Source: CAYNJF01 sp964397555
GTDB taxonomy: Bacteria; Pseudomonadota; Gammaproteobacteria; Berkiellales; Berkiellaceae
Assembly: GCA_964397555.1 (NCBI GenBank)
Contig: CAYNJF010000004.1
Location: forward strand, 20,759-84,758
DNA: 64,000 bases
Direction of reading: 5' to 3'
The notes beneath the pieces were generated by a model that searched no databases, had not been told where the DNA came from, and was given only the letters and a program-made list of their open reading frames with translations. This document shows, piece after piece, positions 60,886-64,000 of the stretch. Numbering within the stretch: the stretch's first letter is position 1; every line of letters begins with the position of its first letter. A program made the position numbers and the translations under genes.

Positions 60886-61038
60886 TTAAAAGAGCGTATA
60901 GATGAATGGGGCAACCGCAGAGCCTTGCGTTAGGACAATCATCGCTCCCAACATGAGCATGAGGCCTAAAATAGGAGCAAGCCAGAACTTTTTTCTTACA
61001 CGCATGAATTGCCACAAGTCGGATAAAAGTTCGATCAT
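60886..61038 (-). CDS. DUF5989 family small membrane protein (50 aa)
   Basis: A 50-residue protein too short for many gene finders. Translation of the minus strand gives MIELLSDLWQFMRVRKKFWL then APILGLMLMLGAMIVLTQGS then AVAPFIYTLF. This matches the DUF5989 pattern: an amphipathic start with RxRKKFWL, one membrane helix and the conserved end VLTQGSAVAPFIYTLF. DUF5989 genes occur with SxtJ and carbamoyltransferase. Its ATG overlaps the SxtJ stop as TAATG, and the SGNH gene starts 3 bp after its stop. The tight spacing and conservation support it as real. Confidence 0.9.
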   Translation of the reverse strand: MIELLSDLWQFMRVRKKFWLAPILGLMLMLGAMIVLTQGSAVAPFIYTLF

Positions 61039-61433
61039 TAGAATGGTTTCTCCATATGTTTAGGCGACTTTTCTTCGCACTCGACTCGATAACTTTTTAG
61101 GCTTGGGTCAAATTTCTTACCCATGGGATCGGCCCTGAACGCTCTCATGGTAAATCCAATCGGCGTAAAAACAAGAAAAAATAAGATGCCTAAGATAATA
61201 CGTGTATTAATATACCCTAGCACATCCCCAATCTTCATCCAAATGGTATAAATCAAACGCAAGGACTTAGGGTAGATAAGCGAGGCAAGCCAAAAAGTCC
61301 CGCCTAAAGCAAAAGGCCAAACCGGGTATCCGTTTTGAGCAATCAAAGGGATGGCAATGCCAAAAATTAGGGCAAACAAACCACCGAGAATAAAGCCAAA
61401 GCTTCTGAGATCTTTTACTGTTTGAGTATTCAT
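61038..61433 (-). CDS. SxtJ family membrane protein
   Basis: 131 residues. Membrane helices FILGGLFALIFGIAIPLIA and WPFALGGTFWLASLIYP flank the family segment YTIWMKIGDVLGYINTRIIL, followed by a third helix and the polar tail ADPMGKKFDPSLKSYRVE. SxtJ is named from the saxitoxin cluster and is a common companion of carbamoyltransferases, though its function is unproven. The start overlaps the carbamoyltransferase stop as TGATG. Four proteins follow it on one transcript. Confidence 0.87.
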   Translation of the reverse strand: MNTQTVKDLRSFGFILGGLFALIFGIAIPLIAQNGYPVWPFALGGTFWLASLIYPKSLRLIYTIWMKIGDVLGYINTRIILGILFFLVFTPIGFTMRAFRADPMGKKFDPSLKSYRVECEEKSPKHMEKPF

Positions 61434-63277
61434 CAGTCTAATGCAAACTCCTCACGCCAATCATGCTCTTCGACCCACTCGGGTTGATCTTTTTTCGATA
61501 ACACAAGATCCCCTAGGATAAGGTAGTCCATTTCCGTTCTCATGAAACAACGATAAGCATCCTGAGGGGTACAAACAATCGGCTCACCACGAACGTTGAA
61601 GGAGGTGTTGATCAAAACTGGGGTACCTGTTCTGGCTTCAAACTCATCCAATAGGTGATAAAGCGTTGGGTTGGTTTCACGGTGCACGGTTTGCAGTCTC
61701 GCCGAGTTATCCACATGCGTGACCGCCGGGATTAAAGAGCGAGCCACATTTAATTTATCAATCCCAAAGAGTTCTTTGTCCGTGGCTTTGCTTGGCAAAA
61801 GCTTTTCGTCTTTAACGGGGGCTACCATCAACATATAAGGACTTGCGGTATCGTGCTCAAACCATTCGTGCACTTTTTCAGCCTTTACAATCGGGGCAAA
61901 TGGACGAAAAGACTCCCGATACTTAATTTTAAGATTCATCACCGATTGCATCTTAGGGCTTCTGGCATCGCCAATGATCGAGCGGGCCCCTAGAGCTCTT
62001 GGGCCAAACTCCATGCGCCCTTGGAACCAGCCAATGACGTTTTCTTCACTTAACAACTGAGCAACGGTTGGCGCTAAGGCATCATGCTCAAGCACTTGGT
62101 ATTTTGCACCCACTGAACTTAAATAGTCGGTGGTGCGACGCGTATCAAAAGAGGGACCTAAATAGCCACCCTGCATGGCATCAGAATGCGTATGAAGATA
62201 AGGCTGATCAAGATATTCATACCAAACGCTCAATGCCGCGCCTAGCGCTCCACCGGCATCGCCTGCCGCAGGTTGTACCCATATTTCTTTAAAAGGCCCA
62301 CGACGTAGCAGCTCGCCATTGGCCACGCAATTAAGTGCCACCCCTCCAGCTAAGCATAAATTATCCACGCCCAGCTCGTCATATGCGGTTTGCGCAAGCT
62401 TTAAGACGATTTTCTCAGTGACTTTTTGAATACTGGCCGCAATGTCCATTTCTTTTTGGGTAATGGAGGACTCAGGTGCTCTGGGCGGCCCATCAAACAG
62501 CTTGGCAAACTTTTGATTGGTCATCGTCAAACCCGTAGGGAAATTGAAATAATCCAAGTTCAGCCTGAAGGTACCGTCGTCTTTTAAGTCAATGAGATTT
62601 TCAAGGATTAAATCAACGTACTTGGGCTCACCATAGGGAGCTAGCCCCATCAGTTTGTATTCCCCTGAGTTGACTTTAAACCCTGTGTAGTAAGTAAATG
62701 CGCTGTACAGCAGTCCCAAACTGTGAGGAAAATCAAGCTCCCACTGAGGCTTCAATCGATTGCCTTCGCCAAGCCATAAAGAGCTGGTAGCCCATTCCCC
62801 AACCCCATCCAAACACATCACGGCGGCCCTTTTAAAGGGGGAGGCAAAAAAGGCACTGGCAGCATGAGCTTGATGATGCTCAGTAAAGAGTAAAGGAGGT
62901 AATTGCTTTGGCTTTAAGCCCGACAAATCAGACAACTCTTTTTTTAAGTTCGTTTTTAAAAATAACTTGTCTTTAAGCCAAATAGGCATAGCCGCGGTAA
63001 AAGAACGAAAGCCTTTGGGTGCATAAGAAAGATAGGTTTCTAACAATCTTTCAAATTTAACTAAAGGTTTATCGTAAAATACAACGTAGTCGATGTCAGA
63101 TAGTTTGAGCTTTGACTCATTCAAACAATATTGAATCGCTTTGGATGGAAAAGCGGGATCATGCTTAATCCGGGTAAATCGTTCTTCTTGAGCCGCCGCT
63201 AAAATATGACCATCGCTGACCAGCGCACAAGCCGAATCATGATAGAACGCCGATATCCCTAAAACGTGGGTTGCCAA
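61433..63277 (-). CDS. Carbamoyltransferase (NodU/CmcH family)
   Basis: 614 residues. The N-terminal Kae1-like half shows VLGISAFYHDSACALVSDG, EERFTRIKHDPAFPSKAI, FTEHHQAHAASAFF (carbamoyl/metal-binding His) and CLDGVGEW; the C-terminal YrdC-like half shows GWFQGRMEFGPRALGARSI and FNVRGEPIVCTP. It transfers a carbamoyl group from carbamoyl phosphate, via carbamoyl-AMP, to a sugar hydroxyl. The start is TTG 63277, supported by AAGGAG 9 nt upstream; no ATG is in the right place. First gene of the decoration operon carbamoyltransferase-SxtJ-DUF5989-SGNH-PqiA. Confidence 0.93.
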   Translation of the reverse strand: MATHVLGISAFYHDSACALVSDGHILAAAQEERFTRIKHDPAFPSKAIQYCLNESKLKLSDIDYVVFYDKPLVKFERLLETYLSYAPKGFRSFTAAMPIWLKDKLFLKTNLKKELSDLSGLKPKQLPPLLFTEHHQAHAASAFFASPFKRAAVMCLDGVGEWATSSLWLGEGNRLKPQWELDFPHSLGLLYSAFTYYTGFKVNSGEYKLMGLAPYGEPKYVDLILENLIDLKDDGTFRLNLDYFNFPTGLTMTNQKFAKLFDGPPRAPESSITQKEMDIAASIQKVTEKIVLKLAQTAYDELGVDNLCLAGGVALNCVANGELLRRGPFKEIWVQPAAGDAGGALGAALSVWYEYLDQPYLHTHSDAMQGGYLGPSFDTRRTTDYLSSVGAKYQVLEHDALAPTVAQLLSEENVIGWFQGRMEFGPRALGARSIIGDARSPKMQSVMNLKIKYRESFRPFAPIVKAEKVHEWFEHDTASPYMLMVAPVKDEKLLPSKATDKELFGIDKLNVARSLIPAVTHVDNSARLQTVHRETNPTLYHLLDEFEARTGTPVLINTSFNVRGEPIVCTPQDAYRCFMRTEMDYLILGDLVLSKKDQPEWVEEHDWREEFALD

Positions 63278-63337
63278 AACACCAAACTCCTTATAAGCAA
63301 AATAAAATTTTAACGAATTTGCAGGTTATGAACCAGC

Positions 63338-64000
63338 TCATTTGTTGCCAGGTCTTGTTTTGTTGGTGGGGGATGAGCTTGGCTCATCCAAAGCCCCACT
63401 TTTGACGGTAAAGAACGTTGAGAACAGTAAGCTAGCCTGTAAACCAAGATGCAATGCAGCAGGCATTGGATTTGTTCTTATCCCAACTTGGATCCCAAGC
63501 ACCGCACTGCCGTAAGCAAGTTTTTTCATGGTCACGATAGAGGGCACATAGTCTGACCAAGTTGAGCCTTGTGACAAAGATTTTGCACGTTGAGGGGATT
63601 TGACAGAAGGTAGGGCGCGACGCACTTCTCTGAAGCACTCGTGCTGAGGTTTTAATGCTTCAATGGTTTGCTCAAGCGCTTTAAGATGCTTGCTAGGCAA
63701 AGCAGACAGGTTTAAATGATCTTGCCAAACACTTGCCACGGTTTGAGCTAAATGAGGTTGAGTTTGAACGATTTGCTTGCCAAGGGATACCCAATCGGGA
63801 TGCCTGGCTAAATCGGACAGAATAATCTGACACGTTTTCGGAGTGCTTGCCATGTGAGATAAGTCCATGATTGGCAGCTCGCTTATGCCCTCATACAACC
63901 TAGAAAGCCGGGCAGAGACACCCACAGCAGGTCCACGCTGCTCTAAATGATAGCTTTGATGGGGGGTGGGAGGGGGTTGGAAGTCGCTTGCTGCGGGGTG
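63338..64000 (-). CDS. Hypothetical protein, 5' end beyond the right edge
   Basis: The frame is open to the last base on the minus strand, so the start is outside the window. The visible 220 residues begin with a proline-rich stretch (QPPPTPHQSYHLEQR), then RLYEGISELPIMDLSHMAST, a helical middle domain (LKALEQTIEALKPQHECFRE) and a C-terminal part with two hydrophobic segments (MKKLAYGSAVLGIQVG and ALHLGLQASLLFSTFFTV). I recognise no family. The GTG at 63925 is an internal codon possibly, not a required start. It precedes the carbamoyltransferase by 60 bp and may share no operon. Confidence 0.55.
   Translation of the reverse strand, partial: HPAASDFQPPPTPHQSYHLEQRGPAVGVSARLSRLYEGISELPIMDLSHMASTPKTCQIILSDLARHPDWVSLGKQIVQTQPHLAQTVASVWQDHLNLSALPSKHLKALEQTIEALKPQHECFREVRRALPSVKSPQRAKSLSQGSTWSDYVPSIVTMKKLAYGSAVLGIQVGIRTNPMPAALHLGLQASLLFSTFFTVKSGALDEPSSSPTNKTRPGNK

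Noticed and set aside
1..64000. CRISPR array, insertion sequence, prophage or transposase
   Set aside because: No regularly spaced repeats, no terminal inverted repeats with a transposase frame and no phage genes were seen.

Overview
The window looks like chromosomal DNA of a gammaproteobacterium of moderate GC (mid-40s percent by eye). Two linked DUF2608-type HAD proteins, a DabA/DabB bicarbonate system and signal-less proteins of unknown function recall Legionellales-like bacteria, while a PEP-CTERM protein argues for a free-living, biofilm-capable relative. I could not run a search, so the placement is tentative.

Layout. 0-6.2 kb: end of adenylate kinase, a papain-fold-like hypothetical protein, an acyl-CoA dehydrogenase and a three-gene 2-oxoacid dehydrogenase operon (E1 alpha, E1 beta, E2; no E3 here). 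6.2-8.6 kb: PEP-CTERM protein, DoxX protein and three small secreted proteins. 8.6-13.5 kb: a complete branched-chain amino acid ABC importer (livFGMH plus binding protein), which fits the nearby acyl-CoA and oxoacid dehydrogenases. 13.6-25 kb: a phosphatase-like protein lacking its nucleophile, a YadGH-type ABC exporter, hypotheticals, a nucleotidyltransferase with an apparent signal peptide next to a double-glycine-leader peptide gene, a PIF1-like helicase, an APH(6)-like kinase, Nudix, UPF0178, SDR and MFS genes. 25-32 kb: DUF2000 and an apparent operon dabB-dabA-zinc-ribbon protein-sua5 with a divergent LysR gene; Sua5 consumes bicarbonate, the product of DabAB. 32-41 kb: AlkB, a CPBP protease, an AraC/GyrI regulator, a HEAT-repeat protein, an M14 deacylase, SelO with a frameshifted DUF2237 gene, MarR and SRPBCC, then about 1 kb of decayed genes beside tRNA-Ser(GGA).

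41-64 kb is a surface-polysaccharide locus. Gmd and Fcl make GDP-L-fucose; RfbA, RfbB, FdtA and FdtB make a dTDP-3-amino-3,6-dideoxyhexose; Ugd and Uxs make UDP-glucuronate and UDP-xylose. Interleaved are glycosyltransferases, four methyltransferases, a GtrA protein and a GT-C-like membrane protein. A five-gene tail (carbamoyltransferase, SxtJ, a 50-aa DUF5989 protein, SGNH hydrolase, PqiA-like protein) probably decorates the glycan. No wzx, wzy, wzm/wzt or exosortase gene is present, so the machinery is incomplete here. The final gene runs off the right edge.

Genes are tightly packed with many ATGA or TAATG stop-start overlaps. Several proteins keep a fold but have lost catalytic residues (13.6, 41.2 and 57.7 kb), a recurring oddity of this window.
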